Positions 37,685-46,609 of a DNA stretch of 64,000 nucleotides are shown in pieces; positions within the stretch are counted from its first letter, which is position 1, and each line of letters begins with the position of its first letter. Location: positions 32,789 to 96,788 of the forward strand of contig NZ_BMPW01000031.1 of assembly GCF_014647795.1 (NCBI RefSeq). The letters run 5' to 3'. Position numbers and translations under genes: made by a program. The notes under the pieces are model-generated. The model was given only the letters and a program-made list of their open reading frames with translations, was not told where the DNA came from and ran no database searches. The DNA comes from Actinoplanes campanulatus. Lineage in GTDB: Bacteria; Actinomycetota; Actinomycetes; Mycobacteriales; Micromonosporaceae.

Positions 37685-39178
37685 GTGGAGAAGCAGCCGC
37701 GAGCCCTGCCCTCGGCCCTGGCCACCGCCCTCGCTTTCGGCGCGAGCGGAGCCGTTCTGGTCCTGGAGATCGTCGCCCTCCGCCTGGTCGGGCCCTACGT
37801 CGGTGTGACCCTCCAGGTCAGCAGCTCGGTGATCGGCGTCTCGCTGGCCGCCATCGCCTACGGTGCCTGGGTGGGCGGCCGCCTCGCCGACAGGTTCGAC
37901 CCGCGGACCCTGCTCGCCCCGGCGCTGATCCTCGGCGCGATCGGGACGGCGCTCACCCTGCCGCTGGTCCGCTGGGGTGGCGAGCTGCTGCGCGGCGGCG
38001 CCGCCCCGGCCGTGCTGATGCTCGCCGCACTGGCCGTCTTCCCGCCCGCCCTGGTGCTCTCCGCGATCGCCCCTATGGTGGTGAAGCTGCAACTCAGCGA
38101 TCTGCGGCGGGCCGGTTCGGTGGTGGGCCGGCTGTCCAGCATCGGCACCCTCGGCGCGATCACCGCGACGTTGGTGACCGGTTTCGTCTTCGTCGCGGCC
38201 ATGCCGAGCAGCGTGATCATCCTCAGCCTGGCGGTGCTGCTCGCGGTCAGCGGTGTGGCGCTCGGCTGGTGGCTGCGCCGTGACCTGCCCGGCAACCCCC
38301 GGATCCGGGCATCGCTCGCCGCGGTGGGGCTCGCCGGAGCCGGACTCGGCGCGGTCTCGCCCACTCCCTGCGACGTGGAGACGGCCTACCACTGCGCGAG
38401 CGTGGTCCAGGATCCGGCGCGCGAGGGAGGGCGGACCCTGATCCTCAATTCGGCCCGGCACTCGTACGTCGACCTGACCGACCCCACCCACCTCGAGTTC
38501 GACTACGTGCAGTGGATCGGCGCCGTCACCGACGTGCTCGAACCGCCCGGCGCCCCGATCGACGCCCTGCACCTGGGCGGAGGCGGGTTCACCGTGCCGA
38601 GCTATCTCCGCGCCACCCGGCCGGGCAGCGAGCAGCTCGTCCTGGAGCTCGACGGCGGGCTGGTCGGTCTGGACGAGAGGGAACTCGGCCTGACCACCGG
38701 CTCTGATCTGCGGGTCCGGGTCGGTGACGCCCGTGTCGGGCTCGCTGAGCGGCCGGACGCCGCCTACGACCTGGTGGTCGGGGACGCCTTCGGGCACCTG
38801 GTGGTGCCGTGGCACCTGGCCACCCGGGAGATGGCCGACGACATCGCCCGGGTCCTGCGCCCCGGTGGCGTCTACGCCCAGAACGTGATCGACTACCCGC
38901 CGAACCGCTTCATCCGCGCCGAGGTGGCCACCGTGGCGGCCGCCTTCCCGCACGTCGCCCTGATCGCCCCACCGGACGCCATCGCCGGCAGGCGCGGCGA
39001 CAACTTCGTCATCCTGGCCTCCCACGACCCGCTGCCGATCGACGCGCTCAGGGCTCCGCTCGCCCGGCTCGACGCGCCACCCGCACTGCTGACCGGCGCC
39101 GACCTGGCCGGCTTCGTCGGCGACGCCCGCGTCCTCACCGACGACTACGCTCCGGTCGACCAGCTCCTCGCCGGCTGA
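37685..39178 (+). CDS. Membrane-fused spermidine synthase-like methyltransferase fold protein
   Basis: Predicted 497 residues. The N-terminal part has about seven hydrophobic helices (LEIVALRLVGPYVG, GVSLAAIAYGAWVGGRLADR) typical of fused MFS/spermidine synthase proteins. From about residue 235 a spermidine-synthase-like Rossmann domain follows (DYVQWIGAVTDVL, LHLGGGGFTVPSYL, LELDGGLVG, DLVVGDAFGHLVVPWHL). The canonical GGGxG motif is present as LGGGGFTV, but the aminopropyl-acceptor residues were not verified, so real polyamine synthesis is uncertain. GTG start 21 bases after the previous stop. Confidence 0.86.
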   Translation: MEKQPRALPSALATALAFGASGAVLVLEIVALRLVGPYVGVTLQVSSSVIGVSLAAIAYGAWVGGRLADRFDPRTLLAPALILGAIGTALTLPLVRWGGELLRGGAAPAVLMLAALAVFPPALVLSAIAPMVVKLQLSDLRRAGSVVGRLSSIGTLGAITATLVTGFVFVAAMPSSVIILSLAVLLAVSGVALGWWLRRDLPGNPRIRASLAAVGLAGAGLGAVSPTPCDVETAYHCASVVQDPAREGGRTLILNSARHSYVDLTDPTHLEFDYVQWIGAVTDVLEPPGAPIDALHLGGGGFTVPSYLRATRPGSEQLVLELDGGLVGLDERELGLTTGSDLRVRVGDARVGLAERPDAAYDLVVGDAFGHLVVPWHLATREMADDIARVLRPGGVYAQNVIDYPPNRFIRAEVATVAAAFPHVALIAPPDAIAGRRGDNFVILASHDPLPIDALRAPLARLDAPPALLTGADLAGFVGDARVLTDDYAPVDQLLAG

Positions 39179-39271
39179 CCCGCCCGCCGCCCGGAACCGG
39201 CCGGTGAGGGTTTCCGAGTGGGTTTCGGTGTGCGGCACCGGACCGCCGGTAACTCGGGCGAGAATCGGCGC

Positions 39272-41011
39272 ATGGGGCGTACGGAGCGAAACGGTCACGA
39301 TGGATCGCCCCGTTTCGCGGGCCGGTACCGCCTGATCGAGAAGCTCGGTACCGGTGGGATGTCGGTGGTCTGGCGCGGCTACGACGAGATCCTCGGCCGT
39401 GACGTCGCCGTGAAGGTTCTCGAACCCGGGCTGGCCGAGGATCGCACCTTCCGTGACCGGCTGCGCCAGGAGGCTCTGGCCGCGGCCCGGCTCTGTCACC
39501 CGCACATCACCGGTATCCACGACTTCGGTGAGGCCCCCATCTCGGACCGGCTGACCGTCCCCTACGTCGTCATGGAGCTCAACGACGGCGAGTCCTTCGG
39601 CTCCCGGCTCGGCCGGCAGGGTGCGCTGGACTGGCGGGAAGCCGTCATGATCGTCACCGAGGTGGCCTCCGCGCTGGCCACCGCCCACGCCCGCGGTGTC
39701 GTGCACCGGGACGTCACCCCGGCGAACGTGATGCTCACCGGCGCCGGCGCGAAGATCGTCGACTTCGGGATCTCCGCGGTGGTGGGCCAGCGGGACGCCG
39801 CCCCGGACGGCAGCCTGCTCGGAACTCCGGCCTACCTCGCCCCGGAACGCCTCGGTGGCTCCTCGGTGTCCGCGGCCACCGACGTCTACGCCCTCGGTCT
39901 GCTGCTCTACCGCGGGCTCACCGGCCGGATGCCGTGGCCCGCCGAGAGCACCGCCGAGGCACTGCGCGCCCACCTCTACGCCGATCCCGAGCCGATCTCG
40001 GACCTTCCCGATATGCCGCCCGTCATCGCCGAACTGTGCCTGCGCTGTCTGGCCAAGAGCCCCGCCGATCGCCCCGCCGCCGCCGAGGTGGCCCGGGGTC
40101 TGGCCGCGACCGTCGGCCTGCGCCCGATCATTCCGCCGCTGCGTCCCGGCGAGCGGCCGGCGGTCCGGGCGGTGGTGGCCGTGCCGGTGGCCCGTGACCG
40201 ATCCGGGATACGCCGTGGGGTCCGCGCCTGCCTCGGGTCGCCCGCCACCCTGCGGCTCCGGGCCGGCCTGCGCCTGCGGGCCGTCCTCCGGCTCGACTCG
40301 GTACGCCCTCTTGGCAGCGGTCTCTTCGTCGGCGGCCGCCGGAGCCGTGCCCTGATGCCCCCGGACCGGCTGCGGGACCGCCGCTCGGCGATCGCTGCCC
40401 TGGCCACCGTGGTCCTGCTCGCCTCCGGATTGCTCAACTGGTCCGCGCGACGGGAGGTGGCGGAGCCCGATCGGACGAGCACCGCCACCACCGGCACCGG
40501 CGTCCCCGCGGTCGACCGGCCGAGCCGGGTCCGCTGCACCGTCCGCTACCAGGTACGGCGTGACTCCGGCGGCTACTTCGAGGCGAGACTGAGCGTGCTC
40601 ACCACCGAGACGTCCGGCTGGCGCGTCGAGTTCTCCTACCCCGGCGGCCAGCGGCTCGCCGCCACACCGCGGGCGGTGACCCAGAACGGCCGGCGCGTGG
40701 TGCTGACCGGCCGCGGCCGAAGCCGGGTGGTCACCCTGCACGGCGGTTACCGGCAGCGGAACCCGCTGCCGCTCGCCTTCGCGCTGAACGGGCAACCGTG
40801 CCGTGCCGAGGTCACGGGCCTGACCGGGCCGGCCCCACCCGGGAGCGAATCGGTCAACACGACGACGATCGAGGAACGCGCGCCCGAGCCGAAGACCAAC
40901 CAGCAGCGCAAACGCGTCCCGTCCCGGCGTGGCGGAGCGCCTCGACCGGGCACCGGCGCCGCTCCGGCCCCGGCCGCCAAGCGCGCCACCGGCTTCTCCC
41001 TGGCGCTGTGA
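39272..41011 (+). CDS. Membrane-anchored serine/threonine protein kinase (PknB-like)
   Basis: Predicted 579 residues. Kinase domain about 19-285: glycine loop GTGGMSVVWRG, catalytic Lys48 in DVAVKVLEPG, VVHRDVTPANVML with catalytic Asp, KIVDFGIS, a GTPAYLAPERL activation segment and the final R in LAKSPADRPAA. A basic linker and one transmembrane helix (about 375-395) lead to an extracellular region of ~180 residues without PASTA repeats, ending in a Pro/Ala/Arg-rich tail. ATG at 39272 was chosen at the kinase start; an in-frame GTG at 39218 is possible. The ligand sensed outside is unknown. Confidence 0.9.
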   Translation: MGRTERNGHDGSPRFAGRYRLIEKLGTGGMSVVWRGYDEILGRDVAVKVLEPGLAEDRTFRDRLRQEALAAARLCHPHITGIHDFGEAPISDRLTVPYVVMELNDGESFGSRLGRQGALDWREAVMIVTEVASALATAHARGVVHRDVTPANVMLTGAGAKIVDFGISAVVGQRDAAPDGSLLGTPAYLAPERLGGSSVSAATDVYALGLLLYRGLTGRMPWPAESTAEALRAHLYADPEPISDLPDMPPVIAELCLRCLAKSPADRPAAAEVARGLAATVGLRPIIPPLRPGERPAVRAVVAVPVARDRSGIRRGVRACLGSPATLRLRAGLRLRAVLRLDSVRPLGSGLFVGGRRSRALMPPDRLRDRRSAIAALATVVLLASGLLNWSARREVAEPDRTSTATTGTGVPAVDRPSRVRCTVRYQVRRDSGGYFEARLSVLTTETSGWRVEFSYPGGQRLAATPRAVTQNGRRVVLTGRGRSRVVTLHGGYRQRNPLPLAFALNGQPCRAEVTGLTGPAPPGSESVNTTTIEERAPEPKTNQQRKRVPSRRGGAPRPGTGAAPAPAAKRATGFSLAL

Positions 41012-41054
41012 CGGTTCGCCGCTCCGTTGACACTCCGTCGATAGGGTCGAGGTC

Positions 41055-41780
41055 ATGACAAGACTCGCAGTGGTCACCGGTGGCGGAACCGGGATCGGCA
41101 AGGCGACGGCCGGGATGCTCGCCGGTGAGGGATTCGACGTGATCATCGTCGGGCGCCGCGCCGAGGTGCTCGCCGACGCGGTGAAGTGGATCGGACCGCA
41201 AGCCACCGCCGTGACCGCGGACGTCTCGGACCCGGCCCAGGTGCCCGCGGTGGTCGAGGCGCTGGCCGGGCGGACAGTGGACGTGCTGGTCAACAACGCG
41301 GGAGCGTACATCTCCGGTGACGAGGACACCCTCGGCGGCGTGGCGGCCCGCTGGCGCGCCAACCTCGACTCGAACGTGCTATCCGCGGTCCTCACGACCA
41401 CCGCGCTCCTTCCGCGTCTCCGCCGGCCGGGCGGCAAGATCATCCTCACCAGTTCGATCGCCGCCCAGCGGGGCGGCGGCGGGCCCTACTCCGCGGCCAA
41501 GGCCGCATTGCACGGCTACGGGCTGGATCTGGCCACCTCCCTCGGTGCCGAAGGCATCACGGCGAATGTCATCTCGCCGGGCTACATCACCGACAGTGAG
41601 TTCTTCGACGGCCGGATGACCCCGGAAGGACATCAGATGCGCGTCGACGCCTCCCTGGTGAAGCGGGCCGGTGTCCCGGACGACATCGCCGAGACGGTCC
41701 GCTGGCTGGTCGGCCCAGGTGGTGGGTTCGTCACCGGCCAGATCATCAACGTCAACGGAGGCACCGTCCTGGGGCGGTAG
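41055..41780 (+). CDS. Short-chain dehydrogenase/reductase
   Basis: Predicted 241 residues. TGGGTGIG cofactor motif at about 8-15, VGRRAE, NNAGAY, catalytic Ser in LTSSIAAQRGG, and Tyr/Lys in GPYSAAKAAL, ending NVNGGTVLG. It is a classical SDR, different from the one at 35819 outside the common motifs. It stops 18 bases before the convergent small protein gene. Confidence 0.88.
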   Translation: MTRLAVVTGGGTGIGKATAGMLAGEGFDVIIVGRRAEVLADAVKWIGPQATAVTADVSDPAQVPAVVEALAGRTVDVLVNNAGAYISGDEDTLGGVAARWRANLDSNVLSAVLTTTALLPRLRRPGGKIILTSSIAAQRGGGGPYSAAKAALHGYGLDLATSLGAEGITANVISPGYITDSEFFDGRMTPEGHQMRVDASLVKRAGVPDDIAETVRWLVGPGGGFVTGQIINVNGGTVLGR

Positions 41781-41798
41781 CGGACGGCGGTGGGCCGC

Positions 41799-42197
41799 TC
41801 ACGTCGCACCACCGGTGAAGCGGCCCTCGTCGGGACGATTGGCCCGGAACCGCAGCGCCGACCAGCGCTCGTCGATCGCCACCTGCCCGCACGGGCGCAT
41901 GTCGAAGTCGGCGACGACGGGCCAGAGCGAGTCCCGGTTGATGTCGGCCTTGTTGCCCTTCGGATAGACGATCCAGAACGCGGCCGGCTTGTCCAGGTCG
42001 GCGCGGTTCCGGTCCAGCTGCTCCCGGACGGCCTCGGCATCCTCCACGAACAGCACGGCCGTGCTCGCCGTCGCCAGCGTGCCGGTCTCGCGCACACCCT
42101 CCGGCATGGGGGTGAGCAGCGGAAGCCGGGCCGGTTCGTTGAGCCAGACGGTCGAATGCGGCTTTATCAGCAGCTTCTCGGCGATCGTTTTGGTCAT
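41799..42197 (-). CDS. DUF3052-like hypothetical protein
   Basis: Predicted 132 residues, soluble alpha/beta. The elements LFVEDAEAVREQLDRN and FWIVYPKGNKADINRDSLW match the DUF3052 type, a small family with no assigned reaction. The ATG at 42197 is chosen because family-like sequence starts there (MTKTIAEKLLIKP); the ribosome binding site is weak and the frame extends upstream into low-complexity DNA. Confidence 0.75.
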   Translation of the reverse strand: MTKTIAEKLLIKPHSTVWLNEPARLPLLTPMPEGVRETGTLATASTAVLFVEDAEAVREQLDRNRADLDKPAAFWIVYPKGNKADINRDSLWPVVADFDMRPCGQVAIDERWSALRFRANRPDEGRFTGGAT

Positions 42198-42598
42198 GTC
42201 ATCGAGACTTTCATCAGTACGGCGAACGGTCGCCGTCTTCTCCGAACCACCCCACGGGCGTGACCAGGGGTAGGAATCCGCCGGCCGCGGCCGGCCGGTC
42301 TCACGCGGGGCCGGCCGCGGCTCGTCCAGCCGTTCGGCAGGCCGGGCCGGCCGCAGCCGGCCCGGCCTGGTGGTGGCCGAGGCCCCGCCTCCGCCGGGCG
42401 GACCCCGCTCCGCGCCGGGACTGCCCGCTGCGCCCTCCCCCATGACATCCGCATGGCGACCCCCGATCGATCCGCTTGAACGACCAGGAGCATGGCCCAG
42501 ATCGGCGAGGCGCCGCTCGAATCGTGTCCTCGGCCTGTGGATAACTCCGTACTGTGGATAACTCGGGAAGGGCCACGGCGGGCTGATAGACATGCCGG
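42198..42598. other. Intergenic region upstream of recQ, GC-palindrome rich
   Basis: This 401 bp gap carries no convincing gene on either strand. Its middle (42280-42370) is dominated by repeated GGCCGG/CCGGCC motifs able to form many alternative hairpins. Toward recQ lie two DnaA-box-like 9-mers, listed separately. Confidence 0.5.
42535..42564 (-). promoter_or_regulatory. Two DnaA-box-like 9-mers upstream of recQ
   Basis: CTGTGGATAACTC occurs twice as a direct repeat, starting at 42535 and 42552. Each contains TGTGGATAA, the complement of the consensus DnaA box TTATCCACA. They lie 38-63 bp before the recQ-like start codon, a position where DnaA could influence transcription. Confidence 0.55.
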
Positions 42599-44749
42599 GT
42601 GACTGAGACGACGCGGATGGCGGCCGGCGAGGCCGAGCGGGCGGTCGTGCGAGAGCGCGCTGAGGAGGTGCTCCGCCGGCTCGCCGGGGAGCATGCGGTG
42701 CTGCGGGAGGACCAGTGGCGGGCGATCGAGGCGCTCACCGTGGACCGACGGCGGGTCCTGTGCGTGCAGCGCACCGGGTGGGGCAAATCGGCGGTCTACT
42801 TCGTGGCCACCGCCCTGCTCCGGTCGGGAGACAGCCCAGCCGGGCCGACGGTCATCGTCTCCCCGCTGCTCGCCCTGATGCGCAACCAGGTCGACTCGGC
42901 CGCCCGCGCCGGGATCCGGGCGCGCACCATCAACTCGGCGAACCTCGACGAGTGGAGCCTGATCGAGCACGAGATCCGTGCCGGTGAGGTGGATGTGTTG
43001 TTGATCAGCCCGGAGCGGCTCAACAACCCGGACTTCCGCGACAACGTCCTGCCCGGCCTGGCGGGGAGCACCGGTCTCCTGGTGGTCGACGAGGCACACT
43101 GCGTCTCCGACTGGGGCCACGACTTCCGCCCCGACTACCGGCGGCTCCGCACCTTCCTGGCCGGTCTGCCGACGCGGACGCCGGTGTTGGCCACCACGGC
43201 CACCGCCAACGCGCGGGTCACCGCCGACGTCGCCGACCAGCTCGGTGACGCGCTGGTGCTGCGCGGCCCGCTGGAGCGAGACTCGCTGAGGCTCGCCGTG
43301 CTGCGCCTGGAGGACCCGGCACGCCGCCTGGCCTGGCTCGCCGATCACCTGGAGCGGCTGCCCGGCTCCGGCATCGTCTACACGCTGACGGTCGCCGCGG
43401 CCACCGAGACCGCCGACTTCCTGCGGTCCCGCGGCTTCGAGGTGGCGTCCTACACCGGCCAGGTGGAGGACGCCGAGCGCCGGGCAGCCGAGCAGGACCT
43501 GCTGACCAACAAGATCAAGGCGCTGGTCGCGACCTCGGCCCTCGGGATGGGCTTCGACAAACCCGACCTCGGGTTCGTCGTCCACCTCGGCGCGCCACCC
43601 TCGCCGATCGCCTACTACCAACAGGTCGGCCGGGCCGGCCGCGCGGTCGAGCACGCCGAGGTGGTGCTGCTGCCCGGCCAGGAGGACTCGGCGATCTGGC
43701 GCTATTTCGCCTCGTTGGCGTTCCCACCGGAGGACCAGGTGCGAGCGGTCCTGGCCCGCCTCTCGCCGGACCAGCCGATGTCCACACAGGCGCTGGAGCC
43801 GCTGGTCGACCTCCGCCGCACCAGACTGGAGCTGATGCTCAAGGTCCTCGACGTGGACGGCGCGGTGCGCCGCACGCGCGGGGGCTGGCTCGCCACCGGA
43901 GAGCCGTGGACCTACGACGAGGCCAGGCTCCGAAGGGTCGCCGAGGCACGCGAGGCCGAGCAGAAGACCATGATCGAGTACGCGGTGACGCCCACCTGCC
44001 GCATGGAGTTCCTCCGCCGCTGCCTGGACGATCCCGGAGCGGCGGCATGCGGCCGGTGCGACAACTGTGCCGGCCCGTTGTTCGACGCCGAGGTGTCCGC
44101 GCCATCGCTCGCCGCGGCTGAGGCCTTCCTGGGTCGCCCCGGCACCGAGATCGCGCCGAAGAAGATGTGGCCCACCGGCCTGGCCGCCGTCGGCGTCAAC
44201 CTCAAGGGCCGGATCGGTCCCGCTGAGCAGATCGAGCCGGGCCGTGCCGTGGGCCGCCTGTCGGACCTCGGCTGGGGCGGCCGGCTTCGGGCCGCGGTCT
44301 CACCCGAGTCGCCGGACGCGCCGATCACCTCGGACCTGGCCGGTGCCGTGGTCGAGGTTCTCAAAGCCTGGGCCAGGGGAGATGACGCCTGGCAGCAGCG
44401 CCCGGCCGCCGTCGTCTCCGTTTATTCACAGCGTCATCCACAACTTATCCACAGCCTCGCCGAGCACATTGCCACCGTCGGCCGCCTGCCGATGCTCGGC
44501 ATGCTGGAGTCGACGACGTCCCCGGACGCCAGCGGTCACCGCGGCAACAGCGCCCAGCGGGTCCGCGCCCTGCACGACGCTTTCACCGTCCCACCAGGGA
44601 TCGCCGCCGACCTGGCCGCACTGTCCGGCCCCGTCCTGCTGGTCGATGACCTGGTCGATTCCGGCTGGACGATGGCCCTCGCCGGCCGGGCCCTCCGCAA
44701 GGCGGGCGCCCCAGGCATCCTGCCCTTGGCCCTGGCCGTAGCCGGTTGA
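42599..44749 (+). CDS. RecQ-family ATP-dependent DNA helicase with C-terminal phosphoribosyltransferase-like domain
   Basis: Predicted 716 residues. Helicase core: Walker A RTGWGKS (58-64), VSPLLALMRNQVD, DEAHC (about 166-170), TATANARV, SALGMGFDKPD, and the QVGRAGR motif VI. A RecQ-Ct zinc site follows with four cysteines (PTCRMEFLRRC, CGRCDNC). From about residue 520 the protein departs from classical RecQ, and near the end has VLLVDDLVDSGWTM, the PRPP-binding loop of phosphoribosyltransferases. There is no HRDC domain. GTG start. DnaA-box-like sites occur upstream and inside the 3' part, and a tandem repeat begins at the stop codon. Confidence 0.92.
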   Translation: MTETTRMAAGEAERAVVRERAEEVLRRLAGEHAVLREDQWRAIEALTVDRRRVLCVQRTGWGKSAVYFVATALLRSGDSPAGPTVIVSPLLALMRNQVDSAARAGIRARTINSANLDEWSLIEHEIRAGEVDVLLISPERLNNPDFRDNVLPGLAGSTGLLVVDEAHCVSDWGHDFRPDYRRLRTFLAGLPTRTPVLATTATANARVTADVADQLGDALVLRGPLERDSLRLAVLRLEDPARRLAWLADHLERLPGSGIVYTLTVAAATETADFLRSRGFEVASYTGQVEDAERRAAEQDLLTNKIKALVATSALGMGFDKPDLGFVVHLGAPPSPIAYYQQVGRAGRAVEHAEVVLLPGQEDSAIWRYFASLAFPPEDQVRAVLARLSPDQPMSTQALEPLVDLRRTRLELMLKVLDVDGAVRRTRGGWLATGEPWTYDEARLRRVAEAREAEQKTMIEYAVTPTCRMEFLRRCLDDPGAAACGRCDNCAGPLFDAEVSAPSLAAAEAFLGRPGTEIAPKKMWPTGLAAVGVNLKGRIGPAEQIEPGRAVGRLSDLGWGGRLRAAVSPESPDAPITSDLAGAVVEVLKAWARGDDAWQQRPAAVVSVYSQRHPQLIHSLAEHIATVGRLPMLGMLESTTSPDASGHRGNSAQRVRALHDAFTVPPGIAADLAALSGPVLLVDDLVDSGWTMALAGRALRKAGAPGILPLALAVAG
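44422..44453 (+). promoter_or_regulatory. Cluster of three DnaA-box-like 9-mers inside recQ
   Basis: TTATTCACA (44422), TCATCCACA (44434) and TTATCCACA (44445) lie in the same orientation with 12 and 11 bp steps, about one helical turn. The last is a perfect consensus box and the first two differ by one base each. They fall in a poorly conserved linker of the encoded protein (SVYSQRHPQLIHSL). Confidence 0.55.
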
Positions 44750-44935
44750 CCAGGCCGAACCCCATAGGCCGGGCCGTGGCGGGTTGACCGGGCTGAACCG
44801 CATAGGCCGGGCCGTGGCGGGTTGACCGGGCTGAACCGCATAGGCCGGGCCGTGGCGGGTTGACCGGGCTGAACCGCATAGGCCGGGCCGTGGCGGGTTG
44901 AGCGGGCCGAACCGCACAGGCCCGGCCGTAGCGGG
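44746..44935. repeat. Five tandem copies of a 38 bp repeat at the recQ stop codon
   Basis: The unit, TTGACCGGGCTGAACCGCAT followed by AGGCCGGGCCGTGGCGGG, starts at 44746, 44784, 44822, 44860 and 44898. The central copies are identical or nearly so; the first and last have several changes. The first copy includes the recQ stop codon. The unit is GC-rich and contains GGCCGGGCC. Beyond it, 44936-45096 shows no gene. Confidence 0.92.
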
Positions 44936-45096
44936 TGTGCACGTTGGTCGGTCCGGTTGGCGCCCTGGGCGTGCTGCCCAGGGCATTCAGGCCGCGTGCT
45001 GGTACTGCCGCGGGTCGCTCTGCTCCGGCAAGCAGGCGGTCCGCGGCCCCGGCGAGCAAATGGGACCGCGATGCAGCCGGTGGGGCGGCGGGGGTG

Positions 45097-45552
45097 TCAG
45101 GCTCTGCCGAGGATCGGGTTTCCGGTGGGGCGGCGGTCGATCTCCATGAAACGGTGCGCGCCTTCGAGTTCGGCGAAGCCGGAGCGGCGGTAGACCTCCT
45201 GAGCGTCCCTAGTGGCCAGAAGGAAGCGTTGAACGCCTCGCTCGGAGAGGTCGGCCAGAATCGAGTCGATCAGCCATTTGCCCAGGCCGCGACCTCGGTG
45301 AGTGCCGTCGATGAAGACATCGCAGATCCAGGCGAAGGTGGCGCCGTCGGTGACGGCTCGGGCGAAGCCCACCTGCTCGGCGCCGGCGAAGATCGAATAC
45401 GGCAGGGAGCCGTCGATGGAGCGGGCCACCAGATCGTGGGAGCGGCCGACCGCCCAGTAGGACTCCTCGGCGAGCCAACGGTGCACCCGGGTGAAGTCGA
45501 CCCGTTGCGGGTCGGCGGTCAGTACATATCCACCCTGAATCAGATCCTCCAT
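45097..45552 (-). CDS. GNAT-family N-acetyltransferase
   Basis: Predicted 151 residues. The acetyl-CoA binding motif A is visible as ICDVFIDGTHRGRGLGKWLID, with the R-G-x-G-L/G-K signature (split here by description: RGRGLGK), and the C-terminal YRRSGFAELEG is the common end of the fold. The substrate is unknown. AAGGAGGAG before the ATG at 45552 fixes the start. Confidence 0.9.
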   Translation of the reverse strand: MEDLIQGGYVLTADPQRVDFTRVHRWLAEESYWAVGRSHDLVARSIDGSLPYSIFAGAEQVGFARAVTDGATFAWICDVFIDGTHRGRGLGKWLIDSILADLSERGVQRFLLATRDAQEVYRRSGFAELEGAHRFMEIDRRPTGNPILGRA

Positions 45553-45598
45553 CGACTCCTCCTTCGTGACCCTTCCGCAAGGGGCCGGTCGCATGGTG

Positions 45599-46609
45599 TC
45601 ACAGCGGTTGATGAGCCGATCCGCCGAGCCGGGTGCCGGGCGCCGGGGATGGCCGGCCGAAAGCGAGGACCAGCCGATCGACCGCGGCGGCCAGACGGGC
45701 CAGCCAGGGTCCGGGGCTGCCGCCGCCGGGTGGCGGTGCGTCGAGCACCCACTTCGGAATCTCGGAGGGGGCCGTCAGACGGGCCGCGCCCTCGGCGCTG
45801 AGCACCAGGCGGCGCAGGCGACGGGACAGGGACATCCCGTCCAGTTCGGCCAGGAGTACGGCGTCGTAGACGTCCTTCATCGCGGAGACGCCCTCGGTGG
45901 CCTGGTCGACGATCAGCCAGTGCAGCTTCCAGGCGAGGGAAAGCTCGCGGCTCGCCGTCCACGCCATGGTGGGCGGCAGCCCGTCGGCACGCCGGATGGG
46001 TGTGCGGACCACCGCATCCGCCATCACCTCGTCGTAGGCCAGGTCGATCCGGGCGCTCCCGATTTCGCCGCCCGGCGCCGTCCACGGGATCACCATGCGG
46101 GCGCGGCTACCGGCGACCATGCGAATGTTCGAATACTCCGACCACGAGACGGTGTAGTCCCAGGTCGCCTCGTGTGCGATCCGGCTCGCGTCGAGGACCA
46201 CTCCGCCGGACGCCCGAGGGTGTGCGGCCAGCAGCTTTTCGAGGCGGTCGTGGACCGGATCGGGGGCCTCGTCCGGTTGGGCCCCGGACACCCAGCTCGC
46301 ATGATCCGGAGACGACGCGGACTGCGGGCCGTCGGTGTCGAACTCCTGGAACGTCCAGGGCAGGTGACGGCCGGCCTCCGGCCAGTGGTGGGGGACGTCG
46401 ACGCGATCCAGCACCGGGTACGGATCCAGGTAGTCCACGGGCACCGCGTCGGGCGGCCACACCACCCAGTCGATGTCGCCCGGTGGGCGGGCCGCGTCGC
46501 CCACCCACGACGCCATGGTCATGCTGCCGCGCAGCACCAGGCACTCCGCCCACGGCTGCTCGGCGACCACCCCGAGGATGTGATCGAGCGCGGCCCGGTG
46601 CGCGGTCAT
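45599..46609 (-). CDS. AbiEii-like nucleotidyltransferase
   Basis: Predicted 336 residues. The polymerase-beta-type nucleotidyltransferase signature is present: Gly28-Ser29 in LRGSMTMASW and the metal-binding pair Asp45-x-Asp47 in GDIDWVV. Farther on, ARIDLAYDEV gives the third acidic residue, and LAWKLHWLI with KDVYDAVLL matches the helical part of AbiEii/AbiGii proteins. AbiEii is the toxin of type IV toxin-antitoxin systems, but such enzymes also have other roles. The start overlaps by four bases the preceding gene, whose product does not look like an AbiEi antitoxin. Confidence 0.75.
   Translation of the reverse strand: MTAHRAALDHILGVVAEQPWAECLVLRGSMTMASWVGDAARPPGDIDWVVWPPDAVPVDYLDPYPVLDRVDVPHHWPEAGRHLPWTFQEFDTDGPQSASSPDHASWVSGAQPDEAPDPVHDRLEKLLAAHPRASGGVVLDASRIAHEATWDYTVSWSEYSNIRMVAGSRARMVIPWTAPGGEIGSARIDLAYDEVMADAVVRTPIRRADGLPPTMAWTASRELSLAWKLHWLIVDQATEGVSAMKDVYDAVLLAELDGMSLSRRLRRLVLSAEGAARLTAPSEIPKWVLDAPPPGGGSPGPWLARLAAAVDRLVLAFGRPSPAPGTRLGGSAHQPL

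Noticed and set aside
34715-41449. A 2244-codon open frame on the minus strand across many plus-strand genes
   Set aside because: It runs opposite to at least seven genes with clear motifs, is full of Arg/Gly/Ala-rich shadow sequence, and shows no domain. Such frames are expected in GC-rich DNA with strong third-position bias.
42535-44453. Chromosomal replication origin
   Set aside because: The DnaA-like boxes are few, one group lies inside a coding gene, and dnaA, dnaN or an AT-rich unwinding region are absent.
44746-44935. CRISPR array
   Set aside because: Units are contiguous with no spacers; it is a plain tandem repeat.
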